From the NCBI GenBank assembly GCA_017506865.1, contig JAFCMP010000423.1, forward strand, positions 558,001 through 622,000: a stretch of DNA of 64,000 bases, in the 5' to 3' direction. The position numbers and the translations under genes were made by a program. Source of the DNA: Tribonema minus. Its lineage: Eukaryota; Sar; Xanthophyceae; Tribonematales; Tribonemataceae. Positions 24,001 to 34,359 of the stretch are shown here, in pieces (within the stretch, counting starts at the first letter, position 1; the number at the start of each line of letters is the position of its first letter). A model generated the notes under the pieces. That model worked only from the letters and a program-made list of their open reading frames with translations. It had not been told where the DNA came from and did not search any database.

Positions 24001-27000
24001 AGAATTTCAATGTCACCGCACGTGGCGCCGCTCCGCAGAAGGTGATGATGATGCTCAACGACGACCACAAGACCCAGGACAGTGGGGACTACCATGTTAG
24101 ACATCAGTAATAGATATTTAAGGTCCCTGGTTCTTCAGGGCCAACTTTAATTTGGTGCATAACGCATATGTACTAGACTACACATTAATGTCTTTCCTCG
24201 CGGCATGTCTTTGCAATTCCACACCTGTGCCGTGAACAGGGGAGGTCGCTCAGGCGCTGGCAGCAGCAAGTGGGCGCGCCTGCGGTCCCTCATGGCATCA
24301 CCCTGTCAGGTACTTCACTCTGACTGCAATTTTATACCCCAACTTGAAGTTCTACCTCAACTTGCACTTCAACAAGAAGTTTTCTGCGCACTGCGCAGCG
24401 TGTGACCTAAATCAAATTAAAGGGCGGGACGAATCAGGTACTTAACTTTATTTCAACTTTTAATGCCTTTTATTTCAACTTTTTTAATGAAGTGTCCCCC
24501 CAGAGACACATTGCCAGGCACACTCAAACTCTATCGTGCCCCTCCCTCCCCTCTCACCACCGCTGCCGCCTGTTCAAAATTCCACCTCAACTGCAGAATT
24601 CTAACTTACATACTTGTCAACATAAAGGTCTCCCCGTACTGCGCACAACTCAGGGTACTTTAAACTCTTGCCTCATCTTTCCATCTCAACTTGAAGTTCT
24701 GCCGCAAACATACACATCAACAAGAAGATCTCCCCGGGCTGCGCAGCATGTGACCTTAGATCGAATTAAACTGTGAAATCAGAGAGCCACGCTCAAGCTT
24801 CAGCTGATCGACTGGTCGCTCGTGGTGCGTCAACTTGCCAGGTACTTCAACATATACTTCGTTAGGTATTCAACATACAATTTCCAGAAAAAGTGCTCCG
24901 CTTTTTCAGCTAAAAAGACTCTGTGACAAGAGCTGTCTGTCAGTGCCTGGGGTTCAGGAGGGCAGCTGCTTCAATGGGTGACACAAAATCTAACGCAACT
25001 CATACGCTGAGATGATTGTCGACTTCGTTGACTGAAGTTCAACATTCGGCCGGCATCGCATGCCACACACGCCGCCCGCCTCTGCGCTTTGGACTTCTTG
25101 TGGGCATCTGCCACTCCTGAGTAGGAGGGGGTGGACGTGCCCCTTCTGCTTTGGTTGAAAGCGAGGGTTAGGGTTAGGGTTTAGGGTTTGTTTGAAGCAT
25201 GACAGCAACACCTCCAGTACGCATTAATGGAAACGAATCAAAATATCATAGAGCTCTAGGTGACAAAGGATGGTTAGCCGCAAGTGCCTTCCACCAATAA
25301 CCGTGGTCGCCGCTGTTGCAGTCATTGGCCACGAGTCAAACAGTGCCATCATATCCACAGGTCAAAAGACTTCTGTGTGCGAGCTTTGTAGCGTTCGAGG
25401 GCATGGGTGTTCAGTATGGAAAGGTCTCACGTGTTCGGTAGGCCATTAATACATTGCCTGGGCTTGCTCAGCCCTCACATTGATGCATCGCTTGAGCTGT
25501 TTTAGCCTACCTTCAGTATACATTGACGCATTGCCTGTGCTTGTTCAGCCCTCACATTGATGCACCGTCTGAGCTGTTTCAACCCCTACGCGACACTACC
25601 TATGAAGTGTTTAGGGCAAGACACGCTTGTATGGCCTAAAGTATACTCTAACTCTAACCCTAACCCTAATCATCTCACCTCGTGTGCTTTGTTTTTCCTC
25701 TCTTTTCTCGTGGGGCGCAGGTTCACATGCGCCTCTCGTGCCACGGCGCGGAGGAGGTGCTGCAAAACCCGCACTGGCTGGAAGAGAGGTATGTATGCAT
25801 CGCATGGCATGCAACTTCAACTTCAATTGTCCAAGGGGGTTCTGCAACTTGCAGCGGTGTGATAAGAGGTACCTGCATTGGGTTGCGTGTAGGGCAGATC
25901 CCACTGGCCGGGAGCAAGAGACTGTGCGTTGGCCGCTATCATTCGCCTGCGTTGGTGCAGTTGTTCATGTTTTCAGTTGGACAAAGGTGTTTGCCACTGT
26001 CATACTACAATCAACAGCGTTTGATGCTGCGAAACACGCCAGGGACGACAGCGTTAGGGTAACGATTAGGGTTAGGTTAGGGTAAGGAATAGAGCACTGC
26101 GCACACGGGCGAGAATAGCATGCTGTCCTATGTATCGTGCGCCGCCATGTGCTGCCATGGCACAGGTGGCGCGCGCACTTTGCACGGCACGGCACCCTCT
26201 CTGTTGATTGCAGCAACAAAGCAGGCGCACTCAAATTCAAATTCTGTGGTGAAACCACACTATGCCGCGAACAAAAGCGTCACATAATCGTGCCGTCGAA
26301 CAGGCAAGCGGCGGCGCCGCGCGCGCGCGCGCGCGCTTTGCGCGGCACGACACCCTCCCTGTTGACAGCCCGCAATGCACACACCACATCAAAAGAAGTA
26401 CTTCATATGAGAGCTTTGTTGCGCGACCGTATTATAGCACCAGTCCACGTCATTCCATGAACACAAGTTCACGAAACGTGTGCTGCCATTGGCCAGGCAA
26501 GCAGCAGCGGCGGCGCGGCGCGCGCGCGCGCAATCATCGCAGCACGGCACCCTCCCTGTTGACAGCCTGCAGCGCACATGCCTGTAGCAAAGAAGGTTCA
26601 CTCAATTCAAAATCATCTGGCGCAACCACACTTTGCCATAAACAAACGCTCAGATAATAGCGCCGTCGAACAGGCAAGCGGCGGCGGTGCGCGCGCGGGC
26701 GCACTATGCGCGGCACGGCAACCTCTCCGTCGACAGCCCACAGAACACACGCCTGCGACCTCAAACATGTACTCTGCATGAACCGTTGTCGCAAAACCGC
26801 ATCATAGCACCATTCCACGCCATTCCATGTGTGCTGCCATTGACCAGGCAAGCCGCGGCGGCGCGCGCGCGCGCGCATTTTGCGCGGCACGGCACCCTCC
26901 CCGTTGACAGTCCGCGGCGCGCGGGGGGGTTCCAGACGTCTGCGGCGGCGGTGTGCTTCACTGCCGATACGCGCGCGCCACACAGGATGGAGGCGGGCGC

Positions 27001-28596
27001 GCTTGCGCTGGCACGCCTGGTGCTGGTGCCGCTTGTGCTGCCGCCGCTGCTGCTGGCGAGCCTGCCGGTGAGTGTTGAAGTTTGGGAGTGCATTGCTCAG
27101 CGGGCCGTGCTTTAACGTGATAGTGCGCTGCTCATGCGGCGCTAGTGTGAGCGTAGTGTGTCATTTGTGCGGTGTTGGTGCCGCTGGTGCTGCCGCAGCT
27201 GCTGCTGGCGAGTCTTCCACTGCAAGGGCGTGACCGTGATGAGAGGACTAAGAGCAACCACGTGCGCCTCACAGATCCGAATGTGCCCCTTGTGAAGGAA
27301 ATCCGATGATGAGGAGAGACGCCATCAAGAGTTTCGATGACACAGAGGCCCGCTGACAGGAGGCTGCGAAGATCCTGGCCGTGAGCATCTTCGGCTCTAT
27401 GGGCTCTTTGCATGGCATTTCTGCGGGCGATGCCATGTGCAGCGGCTGTGACGTGTCTCGGCAGGTGATACAATCGTTCCATATGTCAGGCATGGGTGCC
27501 TCAGTCCGCTCTATGTCTGTCGATTTCCGTGCTTGCAGGCGCTGCTGCTGGTGGCGGTGGTGGTGATCATGTGGCACGCCATGTGCAGGTAAGGCTGAAC
27601 CCTACCTTTGAATATACTTCAGCTTTGAGGCATGCGCCAGTTTGCAATGCATCAGTGCTTAGCAGTACAGCGCAGAACAGGGCTGAAGGCGCGTCGTTCA
27701 CGACTTTGAAGTGTACTTCAAGTTCAAGGCATGCTTATGCTCAGGAGTGCACAGCGTTAACAGCGTTATGTGATGTGCTCGCAGTGCAAATTGAGGAGAC
27801 AGTGACAACTTATAGAGAGCTGCAAACCTGGCCCGATGGGATACAAGTTTGAGCAAGATTGAATGCGAAGAGAAATGTGAACTTCAACTTTGAGGTGTGC
27901 TTGTGCTCAGCGCGTATCTGGGGGAGAGTGAACACAATAGTAACGCTGCAAACCGATCCAATCGGATACATTCCTGGGCACGATTCGATGTTCACACAAA
28001 GGTAAAGTGGCGCCTTCAGCTTACAAGACAGAAAGGTGAAGGTGTGCTTTCAGGAAGCATCTTTTGATACCTACACTTGCACTGAGACAAACTTGAGTGA
28101 AGTGAAACCTGCCACGACTGCCCTACACCGCAAGTACCAAGTGGCGCAGCTTGAACTGTACATTCAGGAGCAAGGGTTGCTGCCAGCCAACCATGCTGGC
28201 ACCACCATGCTCTCGCGTGAGAACTTGGCTTGCCCTATGCGTCCCACCCTTATACAAGCATCATTCACATTGATTCATCCCCTCAGCACTGCTGACCCCC
28301 TAAACTTCCCCACTGCCCCCCCCCCCCCCCTTGCAATCCCCAATCTCCACCTTGCCAGGGCGGTGAGGACCCTCTGGGGTGCAGTCTCCCCCTGGCAGCC
28401 CTCCCCGCGCATCCCCAACTCCTCTGCTCACGGGACGGAAGACGACGACTGTCCGTCGCGCTCCGCGACCCCCTGGTGGTTGGGCCCCCTCACCCCCCTC
28501 AACACCCCCGCCCCCTTCCTCGTGAACCCCTGCGCGCCGCCGCCGGCCGCGCGCAGGCAGCCCAGCGGCGGTGGCAGCGGCGGCGCGCGCCAGTAG
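21016..28596 (+). CDS. AGPAT/LCLAT-like membrane acyltransferase homologue with degraded active site, 9 exons, 509 aa
   Basis: Exons: 21016-21530, 22015-22246, 22933-23048, 23813-23896, 24240-24309, 25721-25788, 26911-27067, 27539-27588, 28359-28596; all GT-AG, phases match, 509 codons plus stop. N-terminus is Ser/Gln-rich, then a Cys-rich patch and a membrane segment at about 114-138. Exons 2-6 follow the order of lysophospholipid/1-acylglycerol-3-phosphate acyltransferases: GDLEV...YALL (179-194), a block like the region before the second motif (216-247), then HALRAAHPSVYDITVAP (like the ALR...VYDvTia block) and VHMRLS...WLEE (like vhih...WL.dr). C-terminal hydrophobic residues about 391-425 fit the one or two helices of the LCLAT branch. 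The expected NHxxxxD box reads NTDDMEN (195-201) and the FPEGTR box reads IVEHSA (276-281), so catalysis looks lost or altered. Homology is inferred from motif order; first and last exon limits are least certain. Confidence 0.68.
21983..22001 (+). promoter_or_regulatory. C19 polypyrimidine tract before exon 2 of the acyltransferase-like gene
   Basis: Nineteen consecutive C end 13 bases before the acceptor at 22013-22014. Confidence 0.55.
22345..22405 (+). repeat. Donor-side echo of acyltransferase-like exon 2
   Basis: The donor region at 22241-22295 (gtacgtgcc, then gctgctgctgcgcg and cgtggtag) is echoed at about 22352-22402 (gtacgtgcggctgctgctgc, then cgtgtag). The copy's exon side is poorly kept. 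Confidence 0.6.
23095..23280 (+). repeat. Donor-side echoes of acyltransferase-like exon 3
   Basis: The exon 3 end with donor (22993-23058) is copied at about 23112-23178 (gggggacccacatctgttc, ending cacgagtgagtg) and more weakly at about 23232-23275. The first copy has a frame-disrupting change and is treated as intronic. Confidence 0.85.
23340..23812 (+). repeat. Four acceptor-side echoes of acyltransferase-like exon 4, about 100 bp each
   Basis: The unit contains ttgcttgctctgcag, the exon start ctgggtctgtcgcc, then taccgtacataccgtatg and a ccctttgtcccccc tract. Copies start near 23385, 23480, 23605 and 23697; the fifth, at 23797, continues into open exon 4. ORFs with repeated MHGYQHTLYP in three frames are products of this array. 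Confidence 0.9.
23930..24055 (+). repeat. Two donor-side echoes of acyltransferase-like exon 4
   Basis: The exon end acatcaccgtggcaccgctc plus cagcaggtgatg (23868-23901) recurs at 23948-23980 and, more degraded, at 24015-24050, each retaining a ggtgatg donor-like end. Confidence 0.88.
24310..24860 (+). repeat. Degenerate repeats in the intron after exon 5
   Basis: The donor sequence tcaggtactt at 24306 is repeated near 24436 and 24838. A longer block (caacttgaagttctacc, caacaagaag, then ctgcgcagc and tgacct) occurs near 24345-24415 and 24690-24775, with a partial copy near 24590-24665. Confidence 0.75.
25228..25353 (+). repeat. Dispersed intronic repeat, copy 1
   Basis: This approximately 130-bp segment (tagagctctaggtgacaa, tggttagccg, ggtcgccgctg, ttggccacgagtcaaacagt, atatccacaggt) is strongly similar to 56890-57036 in the GH26 gene. 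Both lie inside introns, in the same orientation, and end at ccacaggt. No coding potential is visible. Confidence 0.85.
25441..25590 (+). repeat. Two-copy tandem repeat, period about 75 bp
   Basis: The block cattgcctgggcttgctcag ... ctcacattgatgcatcg ... gagctgttt at about 25450-25504 is repeated at about 25525-25580 with a few substitutions. Confidence 0.8.
26160..26910 (+). repeat. Four acceptor-side echoes of acyltransferase-like exon 7, period about 145-190 bp
   Basis: The genuine acceptor (about 26870-26910) reads gcggcacggcaccctccccg then ttgacag. Copies with the same gcgcgcgc...cacggcaccctc...gttgacag order end at about 26213, 26367, 26563 and 26739. Each unit also carries a ccattggcc- or gtcgaacaggcaagc-like lead and a GC-dinucleotide run. 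Confidence 0.9.
27165..27225 (+). repeat. Donor-side echo of acyltransferase-like exon 7
   Basis: The exon 7 end (27020-27067: gctggtgccgcttgtgctgc then ctggcgagcctgccg) is echoed at about 27174-27222 as gttggtgccgctggtgctgc then ctggcgagtcttcc. Confidence 0.85.
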
Positions 28597-30282
28597 GTGG
28601 CCAGCGCCGCTGCAGCAGCAGTGCTTAGCTTCAATGATGTTATGTGTGACCAGCAGCGCTCACCGGTGCGCGCGCCGAGCGCTGCTGCAGCTGTGCTCAG
28701 CGCCACGAATGCGCGCACGCGCACGCGCGGGGCCGGAATGAGGCAGCGACGCGGCGGCGTGTGCGCACGCGCGCGCGCAACGAGAGCCTGAGCGCTGCTG
28801 ACGCGCTACGGCCGCAGCAGCAGCGTTCGGCGCCCTGCACGCGTGCAGCACTAGCGCTCCACCCATTCTCTCGACTACTTAGTGCTTGCGGTGCATCCTC
28901 ACCGGCTTCCCGATAGGAGGAGCAGCAGCAGAGGCAGCAGCAGCAGCAGCAGCAGCAGCGCTCATACCGGCTTTCCGCGCCTGCGCACCGCGCACGTGCT
29001 AGGCCGCGCTGCCGCTTTGGCGTCAGCTTCCCTGACCGTGCGGCTTTCTGGCTGCCACTCAGCCGCAGTGGCGCAGCGTGTGCATCTCTGCGGTTGCGCG
29101 GCGGCGGCGTTCACATGCATGGCGCGCTCCGCTTGCACGCGCTGCGCCCTCCCTCGCGCTGCGCCCTCCCCGGTGGCCTCCCCCAATTAGGGTTAGGGCT
29201 AGGGCTAGGGAGTAGCGCCCACTTGCTTGTCCGCGCGCGAGTGGCGCTTCGCCTGGGCTGCGCGGCTAATTTTGTAGGTTACCTTTCCTCTGCGCAAGAG
29301 CGCAGCAGCAGCGGCGGCGGCGGCGGCGGCGGCGCAGTTTTGCACACGACACCAGTTCAAAGTGCAGGAGACACATAGGGGGAAGTACAGGATGAAGGGG
29401 ACGGGTCCACCAGGGGTGCTTTTTGCTTTTTGCGCACGTGGAGAAGGGGGGGGGGGGGGGGCAGGGGGAGACAGGGGGCGCTGCTGCTGCTCGCTGCTGC
29501 GCAACGCGTCAGCGCTCAGGCCAACGGCTGTGCGCGTTCCACGGGCGCGCGCGCATGCGGCAACCCCCTTTGCTGCAGAGTGTAGGGTTAGGGTTAGGGT
29601 TGGCCTCGCAGCCCTTGGCGCAGGTAGCCCTGTACTCTTTGGTTCTCCGAGAGGGAGTGTATGTCTGTGTGTGCGGTGGCGGGCGGCAGGCCTCTTGTGT
29701 GGGTTAGGGTAGGGCGCGGCGCGGCGCTGCTTGTTTGTGGTGCGTCTTCGTGTGGTGCACTAAGCGTGATGAATGAGGAAGCATGTGCGCATGGCCCTGC
29801 TTTGTGTGTGTGTGCATTGCAAATGTTGTTGCCGTTGTGTTTTGCTCGAGTGCTGGTACCTGAGCGGCGGCGGTGTTTGAGTGGTTGTCGTTACGACACT
29901 CAAGAAATTCCAGACTGTCATACGACATGCATGTAAATTCCGTACAGCTAGATGCCAATCATCTGGGCTTTTTCGCGCCCTGAGCGAGAATCAATAAAAA
30001 GTACCTTAGCATCGTAGAGCGTTCCTGGCAGCTTGCAACTGCGATGAAAGCACCACAACCTGCCAGTGCTACCATCGCCCCGTCGACACCAAATTTTTTT
30101 TAAAGGCTGCCAGCATCATTTGAATGCAAAAAATCATGAACGATTCATAGTGTGTGCTTCGAAAATAAGAACGATTCATCGGGGCGTGCTATTAAAAAAG
30201 TAAGTGGGGCTTCGACTCCAATGGACCGCACACATTACCCACTGCAAACAGCACCGCGTCGTCCTCCTTCCCATCAAGCACA
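28597..30282 (+). other. Spacer between the acyltransferase-like gene and TCTP
   Basis: The region is GC-rich, with triplet runs (agc near 28930, cgg near 29315), a G homopolymer near 29447-29462 and TTAGGG tracts near 29188 and 29583. An acceptor-like ctgcaaacag just before the TCTP start suggests a 5' UTR intron whose donor I cannot place. No coding gene recognised. Confidence 0.5.
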
Positions 30283-33200
30283 ATGATCGTCTACACAGAT
30301 ATGGTGACTGGCGATGAGATGATGACAGATGCCTTCAAGAAGCTGCCTGTGCTGGACGACGAGGGCAACCCGGTAGAGGGCCTGTTTGAGGTTAGTGATG
30401 TGTGTGTGTCGCTACAGTGAGTGCAGCCGTCGCTGCGGCGCTGGTCTGGTCTAAAGCACATACTCGCGAAAATAACCAGCTCATCGGCTTGAGCATCAGC
30501 TCGATCACCTTGGTCAAGCTTTGTCAAAGGCTGTGTGTGAGTGATGAATGTTGTGCTCGGACAGAAAATGTCAGGTGTTGGCCCACCTTGCGAGTTAATG
30601 CGCGTCGCAGTGCCCTCTTAATGTCGCGAACGTCTCTGGTTGTGCGAAGCTATTTCTTGCCAATCAAGGTTGATTCAGCTTCCAGGTTCGCTTTCATTAC
30701 CATAGAAGTTGAAGAAAGGCTGATCGGTGACTCAAATGAGTTTTTGCCTGCTTTCAAGATTGTCCTTGCACTGCAGTGGCCATGCTTATGATATGAAACA
30801 ATGACTTTTTGTACGTAACATTACTGACATGTAGTTGTGTGCTTAGCACTCAGTAGCGGCAGCGGCCGCGTTCTCCACCGACATGGCCGGAATTTTGTCA
30901 CATGCTGCTTCTGATGTGTGGGTTTGCGCTGCGCTGGCTGAATTAGACCTCTCACACGAATGATATTGGATGCACGCTAGTGTGTGCCATTCAAACTAGG
31001 GTCACTCACATTTAGGCATGGCTTTTGTGACCTGCATTGTACAGTGGAGTTTTGTAATTGTGCTATTAGATCGGGCTCTCATAAATTCTGCTTGTTTTAT
31101 TTATTTTTTCCCGAACCTGACTCGCCACCTGCTGTGCAAGTGGCACTGCGTACCTTTTTCCAATTTTGTTGTTGTAGTAGAAAAAAAATTCAGGTAATGT
31201 GTTTGGTGGCTCCCATTGCGTGGACATGAACAATCAGGGGACTGCAAAAGGAGGGGGTCGATTATGTACATTTGCCTTCAATTGCATTCAGGTATGGACA
31301 ACTACCTCAAGTCGTGGATGCGCGCGCGCGCACACATGTAATGCTCAAGTGTAACCTCAATTGCAAATCTTTTTCATTGTGCTACTTCAACTGTCTCAGG
31401 TGGAGTCTCAGGTGATCGTCAAGGGCTCCACGGAGGTGGACATTGGGTGCGGGAACTCATTCGGCGGCGGCGGCGACGACGAGGCGGTGGATGATGCGGT
31501 TGAGAAGGTCAACAACGTCATTGACAGCTTCAACTTTTCGGAGTGTCCCTTTGGCTCCAAGACGGAGTTCAAGGAGTATTTGAAGGAGTACGTGGTGAAG
31601 CTGCGGGGTATGTTCAAGGAGGCCGGCAAGCCGCAGCCAGAGGTGAGCAGCACACACAATTGAAGTTGTGGTTGAAGTTGTGCAAACACTTCCGTGTGCG
31701 GGTTGAGATGCAAATAACACAGAGGTGAGCGCGCTGATTCGAGCTGCACGTGAGAGGTTGAAGTGCCAAGAATTTGCTGAAGAAAGTGAATGTCAACAGC
31801 TATCTTGGGATCACTCATGGAAGAGTACTCCTTGGGACCGTTGAAGCAAGTCTCCAAGGTTTCGCAAAGTATGTCATCATTGACCATCACTGAGTGCGCT
31901 GGATTCAAGTCTTATCACTCTTCAAGTCGTGCAAGTCGTACCCCTCTGTGAACTTTTTAAACTTGGAGGGTGCATGAGTCGACGGCCGCAAGCCCCCTTG
32001 CCGGTGCTGCCAAGATTTTCATTGCAGTCCACACACACAGTCCCCTTGCCAGGGCTGCCAGGGGGGTGTCTCTTTCTGTGGCAGTCCACAGTTCACTTAA
32101 GAGTACAGCGCAGTACTGAAGCAGTTCACAGTGTGCTGCGGAGTACACGTTGTCAGAGGTCGGCGCGCCGAGGGCGTGTACCGGCACTACACGGATCATT
32201 GCGGAGTATTCTCTCCATGGTGCGCGGTTGCGAGAAGCGGCTGTGCACAGTTCACTTGCAGTCCAGTGCACGCTCACCATGGTGCGCGCTTGCGAGAAGC
32301 GGCTTGTGTGAGTCAGCCCAGTGCGCACGCACTGCGTAGCACCTCCCGCGGCAGGTGAAAACGGAGACAAGGCAAGTGTGCAGTGCACGCGCAGTACTCT
32401 GCGCTTTTGAAGCACAGGCGGCGTCAGTACAGTACACAGTGTGTACCCACTGTGAACTGCACCTTGAGCACTGCTTTGTCGATCGCTCAGCATCGAGTGA
32501 TTTCACAAGAAAGATAGGTTCCTCTGCCATTTGCTGAGCAACGCCGCCTGTAGAGTGTCCCTCGTCCCGAGGGCATCGCGTGCCCCAAGCAACACGTACC
32601 AGCTTGTGGAAGGTGTGACTATGCTTTGGCAACACCGGCTGCGCATTCCTCCCCGCTCAATGCAAGGGACTTTAGTTTGACGCGGCTAGCTGTCAGTTGA
32701 CGCATAGCAAGAGATGCGTGAGTAATGTCTGCACAATACTTGAAGCGCGGTGACCGGAGTTGAGCGCCGTGCCACGGTGAAGAATAAATGCGCTCAGCAT
32801 CCCGCACTCAGGAGCTCCTTAGCCCAGCGTCACCCAGATGACCTGCTGGTGCAGGCATGGGCAGCACCGTACTCTACGCAGTTTACTGGAGTGCAAAGCG
32901 GCCACCTTTGGCTCAAGAACCAGTGGTGACCTAGTGAGGTGTTCCCTTCGTACCAGCCAAAGACTGTGCTCATGACGTGAGAGGGGTTGTCTTTATATAC
33001 ATGTTGAAGTTCGGTTTGGTGATTGTTGCTGCGAGCTCAAAGTCCAGGAAGTCCTTTTGAATTCATCCATCTCATGTATGGCACTAGTACTTGAAGTCAA
33101 TCCACTTCAACTAAGCATATTGAAGGTACACAGACAAAGAGCGTCACTATTTCTGCCAACATCTGGGGCGTTGTCGCTGTTGTACCTGCAGTGCGGTGCA

Positions 33201-34359
33201 CTTCAACTTGAACTTCAGAGGATGCATCTGGTTGTCTGACGACCCATGTTTATGTGCATGCATGTTTTTTTCGCCTAATGTACACTTTGCACATGTTGCT
33301 GAGCATCACCCTCACTATCTGAAGTCGCCTGATGAGAATTACCTCCATTGCACTACCTGCACTTGGGATCGCTTCGTAGCGAGCCGAAGTAGATGCTCAA
33401 AAGGAGGGTCGCCGTTAAAATTCATTGATGTGGTGCTCTACACCAGAGTGACAACAGTGACAAGGGTTGCAAAAAAACGTATTTGGCCACACAAATACGG
33501 CGTATTTGGGGCTTATTTGGCAACCAGGAATATGTCGCGAGCAAACTTCAACATGATAGTATGCTGCGGGAAGGGCGTATTTGTGGGGCATGCGGTGAGT
33601 TTGCTCAATTCCGGGCATATAGTCTGCCACAAAAGGGGCACTTGAACTCCGAAATAAACTTCAAAATACGCTTTTTTGCAACCCTCACAGTGACCAACAG
33701 CTTCTTGAGACAAACCAGTCACAACCTTGCACAGCTGTCTACCACTGCAGTGGGGCAGAAGACATGTTTACGATTATGTGCACTTAACTCTGAGCTGCGT
33801 CTCGAGCTGAGGAATTTACTGTTCTTGGCCGAACCTCTGATGAAAAGTGCACCACGTGGTGTGTCTTGATGTGTACTATAGCTTATTTGAGACTGTTGGT
33901 ACCAGATGCTGCGCGATGGTCTGCTCGCCAGCTTCACCGCACATACACTTTCAAACATGTGTCAACTGTTACTTTGCACACATTGTGCACACACAGGCGC
34001 CGTGAGCACGTCTGCCAACATACACTTGGCACTCTCTCCCTCAAGCTTTCGAATGCCGATGCACTACCCGCGTAAAGTCAAGCATTTATCCCCCTTGTCA
34101 CTTGTAAACGACCGTTGAGCTCACCTACATACCCTTCCATACCCGCTGTGCACTGCCACCGCCCGCGCAGATCAAGGCGTTCATGGCAACAGCGCCCGGA
34201 ATCGTCAAATTCCTTCTCAGCAAGTACAACGACCTTCAGTTCTACGTCGGGGCCTCGTACGACCCCCAAGGCGCCATGTCATTTTCCTACTACAAGGAGG
34301 GCGCCACAACCCCCAACTTTATGTTTATCGAGGGGGGTCTGAAAGTGGAGAAGTTCTGA
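30283..34359 (+). CDS. TCTP: Translationally controlled tumour protein (TCTP), 3 exons, 179 aa
   Basis: Exons 30283-30390, 31400-31642 and 34171-34359, all phase 0, encode 179 residues; the family is usually about 168-172. The start MIVYTDMVTGDEMMTD matches the conserved TCTP N-terminus. The middle VIVKGSTEVDIG and the helical stretch ending in EYVVKLR match the core and helical hairpin. The C-terminus LQFYVGASYD...YYKEGATTPNF...GLKVEKF is the classical second signature and is closest in my memory to plant-type TCTPs. TCTP is an abundant cytosolic protein linked to growth, translation and TOR/Rheb-type signalling. Exon 1 ends at a GTTAGT donor. Exon 2 has a tandem acceptor: ctcag occurs 12 bases apart (31395-31399 and 31407-31411), so a form lacking VESQ is possible, but alignment favours inclusion. 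Introns are long (1.0 and 2.5 kb) and the second holds a MITE-like element. Confidence 0.96.
33455..33694. mobile_element. Candidate MITE: about 240 bp with about 30-bp terminal inverted repeats
   Basis: The left arm at 33455-33484 (gtgacaagggttgcaaaaaa then acgtattt) is the near-perfect inverse of the right arm at 33663-33694 (aaaatacgc, ttttttgcaaccctcac, agtgac). Subterminal cgtatttgg motifs are repeated inside. It carries no transposase ORF and sits in TCTP intron 2. I could not fix a target-site duplication. Confidence 0.7.

Noticed and set aside
23182..24104. Long ORFs on both strands with repeated HGYQHTLYP or QGMLVAVHTVC
   Set aside because: They arise from translating the 100-bp acceptor array in several frames; only the short exon 4 frame continues the gene.
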